Of a DNA stretch of 64,000 bases, positions 55,336 through 62,922 are shown piece by piece. The notes beneath the pieces were generated by a model. The model saw nothing but the letters and a program-made list of their open reading frames with translations, was not told where the DNA came from and searched no databases. Each line of letters starts with the position of its first letter. Position 1 is the stretch's first letter. The position numbers were made by a program, and so were the translations under genes. This stretch comes from Pseudomonas synxantha (GTDB lineage: Bacteria > Pseudomonadota > Gammaproteobacteria > Pseudomonadales > Pseudomonadaceae): assembly GCF_900105675.1 (NCBI RefSeq), contig NZ_LT629786.1, positions 4,650,001-4,714,000 of the forward strand, given 5' to 3'.

Positions 55336-55424
55336 TGTGGGAGGGGGCTTGCTCCCGATAGCAGGGTGTCAGTCAATGATGTATGACTGATCCACCGCTA
55401 TCGGGAGCAAGCCCCCTCCCACAT
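55336..55424. repeat. REPIN
   Basis: TGTGGGAGGGGGCTTGCTCCCGATAG and inverse, at the convergent virJ-like/recJ junction. Confidence 0.85.
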
Positions 55425-55447
55425 TTGTCTTGCATTGTCAGGAATAT

Positions 55448-57157
55448 CTAACGTGGTTCGATGTGGGCAATCATCAGCTGTACAGTCTCATTGCCGCGAA
55501 ACTCGTTCACATCCAGCTTATAAGCCAACTCTACCCACCGCACGGTCGGGTTCGGCCACACCTCGCGGTCCACGCCAAAGGCGATACCATCGAGCTTCAC
55601 TGACCCGCATTCGCTCTTGAGCACCACCTTCAGGTGCCGCTCCCCCACTACCCGCTGCTCCACCAACTGGAACACACCGTGAAACAACGGCTCCGGAAAG
55701 TGTTGCCCCCAAGGACCGGCGTGACGCAGGGCGCGGGCCAGTTCCAGGTGAAACTCTTCCACAGCCAAAGTGCCGTCGGAGAGCAAGCGGCCGGTAAGGT
55801 CTTCTTCGCGCAGCTGCCGGCGCACTTCGGCATCAAAGGCTTGCGCAAACAGCGGGAAGTTCGCCTCGGGCAGGGTCAGCCCGGCGGCCATGGCGTGACC
55901 GCCGTACTTGCTGATCAGGTTGGGATGCTGGCTGGCGACAACCGCCAGCGCATCGCGGATATGAAAGCCTTGCACCGAACGCCCAGAACCCTTGAGCAGG
56001 CCGTCACCCGCGTCAGCAAAGGCAATGGTCGGGCGGAAGTAACGTTCTTTCATGCGCGACGCGAGGATGCCGATCACCCCCTGGTGCCACTCCGGGTCGA
56101 ACAGGCACAAGCCGTACGGCATCGACTCCACCGGCAAGTCCTTGAGCTGGGCCAGAGCCTCGCGCTGCATGCCTTGTTCGATGGATTTGCGGTCCTGATT
56201 CATGCCGTCCAGTTGCGCGGCCATTTCCCGTGCGGCGGCAACGTCAGTAGTGAGCAGGCATTCGATGCCCAGGCTCATATCATCCAGGCGCCCGGCGGCG
56301 TTCAGACGCGGGCCGAGGATAAAACCCAGGTCGGTGGAGGTGATGCGGGCATGATCGCGCTTGGCTACTTCGAGGATCGCCTTGATCCCGGGTCGCGCCC
56401 GACCCGCACGGATACGCTCCAGGCCCTGATGGACGAGGATGCGGTTGTTGGCGTCCAGCGGCACCACGTCGGCGACACTGCCCAGGGCCACCAGGTCGAG
56501 CAGTTCACCGATGTTCGGCTGTGGGCTGTTGTCATACCAGCCCAAGCTGCGCAAACGCGCACGCAAGGCCATCAGCACGTAGAAAATCACCCCGACCCCG
56601 GCCAGGGCCTTGCTGGGAAACCCGCAGCCCGGCTGGTTCGGATTGACGATGGCGTCCGCCGCTGGCAGTTCATCGCCCGGCAAGTGGTGGTCGGTCACCA
56701 GCACCTTCAATCCCGCGGCCTTTGCCGCCGCCACGCCTTCGACGCTGGAGATACCGTTGTCCACGGTGATCAGCAACTGCGGCTCGCGTTGCAGCGCCAC
56801 CGCGACAATCTCCGGAGTCAGGCCGTAGCCGTATTCGAAGCGGTTGGGCACCAGATAATCGACATGGGCCGCCCCGAGCAGACGCAGGCCCAGGGTGCCC
56901 ACGGTGCTCGCCGTGGCGCCATCGGCGTCGAAGTCACCAACGATCAGGATGCGCTGGCGCTGCTCCAAGGCGGTCACCAACAAGTCCACCGCCGCGTCGA
57001 TGCCTTTGAGCTGCTGGTAGGGAATCAACCGCGCCAGGCTCTTGTCCAGCTCGGCTTCCGATTGCACCCCGCGTGCGGCGTAGAGACGGGTCAACAGCGG
57101 TGGCAATTCACCGAGGAATGGCAGGACGGCGGGCAATGGGCGGGGATCGATACGCAT
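55448..57157 (-). CDS. recJ: Single-stranded-DNA exonuclease RecJ
   Basis: A 569-residue 5'-3' exonuclease of the DHH superfamily used in recombination and mismatch repair. Metal-binding motifs: ILIVGDFDADGATAS, LLITVDNGISS, LVTDHHLPGDELPAADAIVNPNQ and the DHHA1 part (GGHAMAAGLTL). Length is close to E. coli RecJ (577). The ATG at 57157 (MRIDPRPLP) fits the family. Confidence 0.97.
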   Translation of the reverse strand: MRIDPRPLPAVLPFLGELPPLLTRLYAARGVQSEAELDKSLARLIPYQQLKGIDAAVDLLVTALEQRQRILIVGDFDADGATASTVGTLGLRLLGAAHVDYLVPNRFEYGYGLTPEIVAVALQREPQLLITVDNGISSVEGVAAAKAAGLKVLVTDHHLPGDELPAADAIVNPNQPGCGFPSKALAGVGVIFYVLMALRARLRSLGWYDNSPQPNIGELLDLVALGSVADVVPLDANNRILVHQGLERIRAGRARPGIKAILEVAKRDHARITSTDLGFILGPRLNAAGRLDDMSLGIECLLTTDVAAAREMAAQLDGMNQDRKSIEQGMQREALAQLKDLPVESMPYGLCLFDPEWHQGVIGILASRMKERYFRPTIAFADAGDGLLKGSGRSVQGFHIRDALAVVASQHPNLISKYGGHAMAAGLTLPEANFPLFAQAFDAEVRRQLREEDLTGRLLSDGTLAVEEFHLELARALRHAGPWGQHFPEPLFHGVFQLVEQRVVGERHLKVVLKSECGSVKLDGIAFGVDREVWPNPTVRWVELAYKLDVNEFRGNETVQLMIAHIEPR

Positions 57158-57224
57158 GGGGTGACGGGTGCTTCTCTTCTAATACATCGGTTAAACACAG
57201 ATATTGAACGCAACAAAGATCAAG

Positions 57225-57311
57225 TGTGGGAGCTGGCTTGCCTGCGATGGCATCCACTCGGTGTGTCTGATGTACCGAGTGGTATGCATCGCAGGCATGC
57301 CAGCTCCCACC
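57225..57311. repeat. REPIN, GTGGGAGCTGGCTTGCC subtype
   Basis: Inverted pair of the same subtype as 49340-49430, with an internal ACTCGGT/ACCGAGT hairpin, between yaeQ and recJ. Confidence 0.8.
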
Positions 57312-57314
57312 TTT

Positions 57315-57857
57315 TCAACCACGCTCGCCAACCAACCATTGTAGTTGCACTTCATGCTGGCCACGGTCGTCGGTCACGAAGATTGTGCCTTCACTGATCA
57401 TCACGTCCCACTTGATCACCCGCGGCATGTCCTTGGCCAGGGTCTCGAGCACTTCCTGGGGCACGGCGGCGATGTGCACGTTCTTCAGGTTGTTGGCCAC
57501 CGGCACCACCTTGCCTTCCCACACACGCAGGCTGCCATAGGCCAGCAGGCTGGTGCGCTCGGTGCGGCGCGAGCACCAGGTCAGGCGGTCGGCATCCGGC
57601 TGGCCGACTTCGATCCAGTGCAAAACCCGATCATCCAGGCTTTTTTCCCACAGGGCCGGCTCGTCTACATCTGACAGGCCACGCCCGAACGCCAACTGCT
57701 CGTTGTACCAAAGGGCGTAGGCCAGCAGGCGCACGGTCATGCGCTCTTCGGTTTCCGAAGGGTGGCGGGCGATGGTCTGTTTGACGCTCTCATACACCGA
57801 GCGGTCGAGGTCGGTGAGGTTGAGTTCGAATTTGTAGGTCGTGGACGGCTGGGCCAT
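57315..57857 (-). CDS. yaeQ: YaeQ family protein
   Basis: A 180-residue protein with the family start KFELNLTDLDRSVYESVKQTIARHPSETEERMTVRLLAYAL and the GLSDVDEPALWEKSLDDRVLHWIEVGQPDADRL block. It has a PD-(D/E)XK nuclease-like fold. E. coli and Salmonella YaeQ can compensate for loss of RfaH; the biochemical role is unsettled. Length is standard. Confidence 0.95.
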   Translation of the reverse strand: MAQPSTTYKFELNLTDLDRSVYESVKQTIARHPSETEERMTVRLLAYALWYNEQLAFGRGLSDVDEPALWEKSLDDRVLHWIEVGQPDADRLTWCSRRTERTSLLAYGSLRVWEGKVVPVANNLKNVHIAAVPQEVLETLAKDMPRVIKWDVMISEGTIFVTDDRGQHEVQLQWLVGERG

Positions 57858-57994
57858 GAACGGGCTTCTAGAGACAAGGAAAGGAGGCCAGTCTAACCGA
57901 TGGCGAGGTCATTCAACGAATACTGCGCTGCATCCGGGCAGCTCGCCTATGTTAAAAAGCAAGATACCTCCGTCCCGCACTTGTAAGGATCCCC

Positions 57995-59194
57995 ATGTCG
58001 CTGAATGCCAAACCCCTTGCCGGTCTGAAAGTCATAGAACTGGGCACATTGATCGCCGGCCCATTCGCGTCGCGGATCTGCGCTGAATTCGGTGCCGAGG
58101 TGATCAAGGTCGAATCGCCGGACGGCGGCGACCCGCTGCGCAAATGGCGCAAGCTGTATGAGGGCACCTCGTTGTGGTGGTTCGTGCAGGCGCGTAACAA
58201 GCAGTCGCTGACCCTCAACCTCAAGCACCCCGATGGCCTGGCGATCCTCAAGCAACTGCTGGCCGACGCCGACATCCTGATCGAAAACTTCCGCCCCGGC
58301 GTGCTGGAAAAGCTCGGCCTGAGCTGGGAAACCCTGCATGCATTGAACCCCAAGCTGGTGATGGTGCGCCTCTCGGGTTTCGGCCAGACCGGGCCGATGA
58401 AGGATCAGCCCGGGTTTGGTGCGGTGGGCGAGTCCATGGGGGGCTTGCGCTATATCACCGGCTTCGAGGACCGCCCGCCCGTGCGCACCGGGATCTCCAT
58501 CGGCGACTCGATTGCCGCGTTGTGGGCCGTGATCGGTGCGTTGATGGCGCTGCGTCATCGCGAAGTCAACGGCGGCCTGGGCCAGGTGGTGGATGTGGCG
58601 TTGTATGAAGCCATCTTCGCCATGATGGAAAGCATGATCCCCGAGTTCGACGTATTCGGGTTTATTCGCGAACGCACCGGCAACATCATGCCCGGCATCA
58701 CCCCCTCCTCGATCCACACCAGTGCGGACGGTAAGCATGTGCAGATCGGCGCCAACGGCGATGCGATTTTCAAACGCTTCATGGCCACCATCGGGCGTGA
58801 CGACTTGGCGAATGACCCACAGTTGGCCAGCAATGACGGGCGAGACCTGCGCCGCGACGAGCTGTACGGCGTGATCGACCGCTGGGTCAATTCGCTGCCG
58901 CTGGACCAGGTGGTTGAGCAACTGAACAAGGCCGAGGTGCCCGCCAGCCGCATCTACAGCGCCGAAGACATGCTGGGCGACCCGCAATTCCTGGCCCGGG
59001 AAATGTTCCTCAAGGCGCAACTTCCAGGCGGCAAGGACTTCAAGATGCCGGGCATAGTGCCCAAGCTCTCGGATACACCGGGCAGCTGCGAATGGGTCGG
59101 GCCGCAATTGGGTGAACACAACAGCGTGGTGCTCAATGCCCTGGGCTACGACGCGGCGGCTATTACCCGCCTGCGTGAGAATGGTGCGATCTAA
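57995..59194 (+). CDS. CaiB/BaiF family (class III) CoA transferase
   Basis: A 399-residue enzyme that moves CoA between organic acids. Signatures: LAGLKVIELGTLIAGPFASRICAEFGAEVIKVE at the start, RNKQSLTLNLKHPDGLAIL, LIENFRPGVLEKLGLSWE, VRLSGFGQTGPM, and the C-terminal VPASRIYSAEDMLGDPQFLARE. No dedicated metabolic partner is adjacent, so the acid substrate is unknown. Confidence 0.93.
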   Translation: MSLNAKPLAGLKVIELGTLIAGPFASRICAEFGAEVIKVESPDGGDPLRKWRKLYEGTSLWWFVQARNKQSLTLNLKHPDGLAILKQLLADADILIENFRPGVLEKLGLSWETLHALNPKLVMVRLSGFGQTGPMKDQPGFGAVGESMGGLRYITGFEDRPPVRTGISIGDSIAALWAVIGALMALRHREVNGGLGQVVDVALYEAIFAMMESMIPEFDVFGFIRERTGNIMPGITPSSIHTSADGKHVQIGANGDAIFKRFMATIGRDDLANDPQLASNDGRDLRRDELYGVIDRWVNSLPLDQVVEQLNKAEVPASRIYSAEDMLGDPQFLAREMFLKAQLPGGKDFKMPGIVPKLSDTPGSCEWVGPQLGEHNSVVLNALGYDAAAITRLRENGAI

Positions 59195-59212
59195 AAATCG
59201 CGGGCAAAAAGA

Positions 59213-59243
59213 AACCCCGAGCAGTGGGGAGACAACTCGGGGT
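59213..59243 (-). terminator. Inverted repeat, likely terminator for the DUF3509 gene
   Basis: AACCCCGAG / CTCGGGGTT stem. The T-run (TCTTTTTG) is on the minus strand, so it would stop transcription from the right; it may also help end the CoA transferase mRNA. Confidence 0.6.
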
Positions 59244-59366
59244 TAAACGTGGCCTACAAAAAAGGCCCGCACAGCAAGCAACAAACACCGGAGCACAATG
59301 ATTGCTCTTGCTGATACCAACTCTGACTGACCGCCCCGTAGGAAGGTTCCGAAGAAAAATAATGTT

Positions 59367-59651
59367 TCATGCCAGTGCGCCGCCTCGGGTCTGGGCGGCG
59401 TTGCGCAAGGCTGCAATGACCGAGGGTTCCAGACGCCCTTCGGCGATCTTCAGGTCGCGAAGCAGGCAATCCACCACATCTACCAACGCACGTTTATCGA
59501 TCAACTGCCCACGGTCGACTTCACGTTCAACCACAATGGCGCCACCGGGATTCTTCACGGTTACCAGGCAGTCGTCCCGCACACCAGAAGTGGTCAGCGT
59601 AACCTGATAAGGGCTCAGTGCCTCACTGAGCAATAGGTTGATACTTTCCAT
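59367..59651 (-). CDS. DUF3509 domain protein
   Basis: A 94-residue soluble protein, MESINLLLSEALSPYQVTLTTSG, with the DUF3509 core CLVTVKNPGGAIVVEREVDRGQLIDKRALVDVVDCLLRDL. The family is restricted to Pseudomonas relatives and has no known function. The ATG at 59651 is used; a GTG at 59663 is also in frame. It is divergent from the LuxR-type regulator gene. Confidence 0.82.
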   Translation of the reverse strand: MESINLLLSEALSPYQVTLTTSGVRDDCLVTVKNPGGAIVVEREVDRGQLIDKRALVDVVDCLLRDLKIAEGRLEPSVIAALRNAAQTRGGALA

Positions 59652-59858
59652 CTCGATCACCACTCAATCATTCGAAAAAGGTTCGAAAAACAAAAATGTC
59701 ACGAAGATGCTGACATTCAAGTGACCCGTGCTCAAAGCAGAAAGCTCTACCTTTTGTGTAATCCGCTGCTTGAGGGAAACGAGCATGCACGGAAAACATG
59801 ACAGAGAAAAAACACCCGCTCACAGGCTAGAATCCCTGGATTATCCTGGGAGCCTGCC

Positions 59859-60521
59859 TTGAGAGCCGCGTCTGAAACACCTTTGCGCGTCGTCATTGCC
59901 GACGATCATCCGATTTTCCTGATTGGCCTGCGCGCCGTGCTCGAGCGTGACCCGCACCTCAGCATTGTCGGCGAGGCGAACTCACCCCAGGCTCTCAGTG
60001 CGTTACTGCAACACTGTGCCTGCGATGTGCTGGTGACCGACTTCATGATGCCCGCCGAACCGGAGGCCGACGGGTTGCGCCTGATCGAGCAACTGCGCCG
60101 GCACCATCCGAACCTGCCCGTTGTGGTGGTGACCATGCTCAATAACGCCGGGCTGTTTCATTCCATCCTGGCGTTGGGCGTCATGGGCCTGCTGAGTAAG
60201 GCCAGCCTGGCCGATGAATTGCCGCAGGCAATCCGCCAAGTGCGCCAGCAACGCACCTATGTGGCCCAGACCATTCGCCAGGCGCTGAGCCTGGCCGGGG
60301 AAGTCGGCGCTGATCGCCTGCATTCCCAGGAACAGCTGTCACCCCGGGAGCTGGAAGTGATTCGCCTGTTAGCCAGTGGCATGACCGTAGGCGCGATCGC
60401 TGCACACCTGCATCGCAGCAAACAAACCGTCAGTGCGCAAAAAGTCAGCGCCATGCGCAAGCTGGGGCTGGGCAACGATGCCGCACTGTTTATTTATGTG
60501 CAGGAACACGGGCTGGCCTAG
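59859..60521 (+). CDS. NarL/LuxR-type response regulator (RocA1-like)
   Basis: A 220-residue RcsB-like regulator: receiver with acidic pocket VVIADDHPIFLIG and phospho-acceptor Asp in DVLVTDFMMPAEPEADG, then a LuxR helix-turn-helix LSPRELEVIRLLASGMTVGAIAAHLHRSKQTVSAQKVSAMRKLG. TTG start at 59859 with GGGAG upstream. Together with the convergent REC-EAL gene and the hybrid kinase beyond it, the locus resembles rocA1-rocR-rocS1 of P. aeruginosa, which controls fimbriae and biofilm maturation. Its 3' end overlaps the convergent EAL gene by 32 bp. Confidence 0.88.
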   Translation: MRAASETPLRVVIADDHPIFLIGLRAVLERDPHLSIVGEANSPQALSALLQHCACDVLVTDFMMPAEPEADGLRLIEQLRRHHPNLPVVVVTMLNNAGLFHSILALGVMGLLSKASLADELPQAIRQVRQQRTYVAQTIRQALSLAGEVGADRLHSQEQLSPRELEVIRLLASGMTVGAIAAHLHRSKQTVSAQKVSAMRKLGLGNDAALFIYVQEHGLA

Positions 60522-61734
60522 CCTGGAACGCGATCCATTGCTTGAGCGCCTCGGCGTCCATCGGTCGGGCAATGAAGCAGCCTTGCAGCCACGCCGCTCC
60601 CAGCTCACTCACAGCGTGATAATCGGCGGCAGTTTCCACGCCAGTGACCACCACGGCGATGTTCAGCCGCTTGGCCATGCTCATGGCACCCGCCACCACC
60701 GCGGCCTTACGATCGTCATTGGCCATCCCGCAGGCAAAGGCCGGGGGGATCTTCAGTTCGGTGAACGGCAATTCCAGCAAATGTTGCAAGCTGGTGCCGC
60801 CCATGCCGAAATCACCGATAGATAACTGGCAACCCAACATGCGCAGGCGCAGCAGGCCGGTGACATGCGCGCTGTCGGTTTTCAACGTTGAGGTTTCCAC
60901 CAGTTCCAGGGTCAGGCTGTGGGCGGGCACGCCGTGAAGTTGCAGCAAGCCTTGCAGCACCTGGGGAAAGTGCGCTCGCTCGAGCATGCGCCCAGGAATG
61001 TTCACCGCTACCGGCAACACTTGGCCGGTCTCGCCCATGACCAGGTTCGCGAGGCCGAGCGCCTGTTCCAGCACGTGCCAGGTAAAGGCCTCCTCCATGC
61101 CGGCAAACTCGAGCACCGGCAGGAATTCATCAGGCAGCAACAGTTCGCCTTCCGATAACTGCCAACGCGCTAGCGCCTCTACACCTTGAAGCACACCGGC
61201 CTGGCTGACGATGGGCTGATACCAGACCCTGCCACACGCCGCGATAGTGGCCTGGCTGATATCGGCCGACGGCGGCAACTGCTCGCTGTCGCTCAAGCCC
61301 AGCAACTGGCGCACGCGCTCCCAGGACAGCACCAGTGGCCCAGGGCGCAAGTGCGCCTGGCAGTCGGCCAAGACTTGCCCGATCAACGTTGCCGAGGCCG
61401 GCTTGGGCAGGCACGCCAATACCTTGAGTCCCATCTGCCGTGCCATATTCGCAACGCCTTCCAACACATCAGGCTCGGCATTACTGAGCAGAACCAGCAC
61501 TTGGGCCAGACGGCGCTCGGCCAATTCGCGGATCAGCTCCAGGCCATCGCCCTGCTCCAGGTATAGATCGCAAATGGCGATATCCACCGGGCCTTTGCTG
61601 TCCAGGGATTGGCGGGCCGTTTCGACATTCTCGGCGGTCAGTACGTTGAACACGCCATTGGCATTGAGCATCTGGTGCAGTGCCATCAGTTGAAACGGGT
61701 TGTCTTCGAGGATCAGGACGTTGAGAGAGCGCAT
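60490..61734 (-). CDS. REC-EAL protein (RocR-like) with degenerate EAL site
   Basis: A 414-residue response regulator: receiver domain (LILEDNPFQLMAL; Asp in IAICDLYLEQGDG) joined to a C-terminal EAL domain (about residues 165-400). The EAL signature itself is present (GVEALARW), as are the Asn in VNIPGR and the Glu pair in LELVETS. Three normally essential positions are changed: the DDFG motif reads GDFG, LKID reads LKIP, and the EGVE motif reads TGVE. c-di-GMP hydrolysis is therefore unlikely; it may act as a c-di-GMP or protein-binding receiver. Confidence 0.88.
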   Translation of the reverse strand: MRSLNVLILEDNPFQLMALHQMLNANGVFNVLTAENVETARQSLDSKGPVDIAICDLYLEQGDGLELIRELAERRLAQVLVLLSNAEPDVLEGVANMARQMGLKVLACLPKPASATLIGQVLADCQAHLRPGPLVLSWERVRQLLGLSDSEQLPPSADISQATIAACGRVWYQPIVSQAGVLQGVEALARWQLSEGELLLPDEFLPVLEFAGMEEAFTWHVLEQALGLANLVMGETGQVLPVAVNIPGRMLERAHFPQVLQGLLQLHGVPAHSLTLELVETSTLKTDSAHVTGLLRLRMLGCQLSIGDFGMGGTSLQHLLELPFTELKIPPAFACGMANDDRKAAVVAGAMSMAKRLNIAVVVTGVETAADYHAVSELGAAWLQGCFIARPMDAEALKQWIAFQARPARVPAHK

Positions 61735-61851
61735 GGGTCATTGAGTCGGCATTGGGGCAGAGGCTGACACGCTACTCAGATGTCCCGCACAGCCCCATAG
61801 GACATGTCCTAAATGCAGTCTCAGGGATGATCAAATGTGGGAGTCCCCACC

Positions 61852-62757
61852 ACATCTTCGATGTGACACTGTCGCGCAGCAAACCAGGGAGCTTGCTCCC
61901 GTGGCGGCCTGACAGCCGAGGATGTTGGTTTTCGTCCTGGGTACATATCCGTTGTTTAGGTAACGGCCACTATGGGTTCCGCTTTTACAGCGGGTCACTT
62001 TTGAAAAGAGCCCAAAAGTAACCAAAAGGCTCTTGCCCCACCACTCGGCACCTCGCCCAGGCTCGGTGTGCCCGTAATCCGACATTGATTTGGGGGGCCG
62101 CCGCCACGCGCCATCCATGGCGCGGGGCGGCTAAACCGGCATCCCTGCCGGTTTACCCCCCAAATCCCTGTCGAATTCCGGCCAGCGTGGTTTAACGGGG
62201 CGCCTGAGATCAAAAACACAGCGAGGCGGCTTTATAGCCGACCTGAGCGTTGAAGTGTGCGCGTACCCCGTGGGAGCGGGCTTGCCCGCGAAGGTCGTTA
62301 ACGATGAGACGGGCAACCAGAAAGAACGCGGCGTTCTCAGGTTTTTCGCGAGCAAGCTCGCTCCTACGGAAAAGCAGAAGCGCCGCCAGCGTATCTGCGA
62401 TGCGCAGCGAGTCGCCTTTGATCTTGATCTCTGGCGCCCCGTTAAACCACGCTGGCCGAACGCAGGCTTGAAGCCGTGGGCAACCCGGCAGGACGCCGGG
62501 TTAGCCGTCCTGGGCCAAGGATGGCCCATGACGGCGGCCCACGGATTCAAGCCGGAGAGAGGGCACACCGAGCCTGGGCGAGGTGCCGAGTGGTGGGGCA
62601 AGAGCGTTTTGCTTACTTTGCCGCTTTTGCAAAGTGAGCCGCCGTAAGGGCGGAACCCATAGACGCCGTTACCTAAATAACGGATATGTACTCGGTCTGA
62701 TCCAACATCCTGGTCGGCTCTCAGGCCGCCATCGGGAGCAAGCCCCCTCCCATACTT
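61852..62757. repeat. Long structured repeat, copy C (complete inverted pair)
   Basis: Left arm (about 61901-62222) is inverted: a terminal ACCGGAT-type segment and TACATATCCG; the hairpin complement GTTACTTTTG; linker CACTCGGCACCTCGCCCAGG; outer stem 62080-62097/62156-62173 (two mismatches) enclosing inner hairpins. The centre (about 62223-62397) has a GTGGGAGCGGGC-type REP pair (62271-62370). Right arm (62398-62757): outer stem 62465-62480/62538-62553 (one mismatch), inner hairpins 62482-62503 and 62504-62535, hairpin 62611-62621/62629-62639, hairpin 62639-62643/62649-62653, and a terminal REP (62733-62755). Confidence 0.88.
62271..62370. repeat. REP pair in centre of copy C
   Basis: GTGGGAGCGGGCTTGCCCGCG facing CGCGAGCAAGCTCGCTCCTAC; equivalent to 28031-28132 but with a diverged right half. 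Confidence 0.7.
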
Positions 62758-62922
62758 GGATCGCGGTGCATCAATCATATAGCTATAAGCTGCCAGGGAG
62801 CAGCAGCGCACCAAAGTTGTGTAGATACCTATGCCCCGATGAGGGAGTGTCAGCAAGCAAATCTGTGACTGACCCGCCGCCATTGGGGGCAACCCCCCTC
62901 CCACATTGCATGGCATCGGCAG
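62758..62922. repeat. Repeat tail with degraded REPIN
   Basis: GTGCATCA and TAGCTATAAGCTGCC (62768-62795) match the tail of copy A; a decayed REPIN half (CCATTGGGGGCAACCCCCCTC, about 62880-62905) follows. No gene seen before the hybrid kinase stop at 62923. Confidence 0.6.

Noticed and set aside
55634..57397. 587-codon plus-strand frame opposite recJ
   Set aside because: Shadow; runs across a REPIN and into yaeQ antisense.
62131..62916. 261-codon minus-strand frame in the repeat region
   Set aside because: Runs through REPs and the structured stems; the frame is not kept in copies A and B, so it is not coding.
61735..62922. Repeated palindromes considered as a CRISPR array
   Set aside because: Units are inverted, of unequal size, and lack regular spacers.
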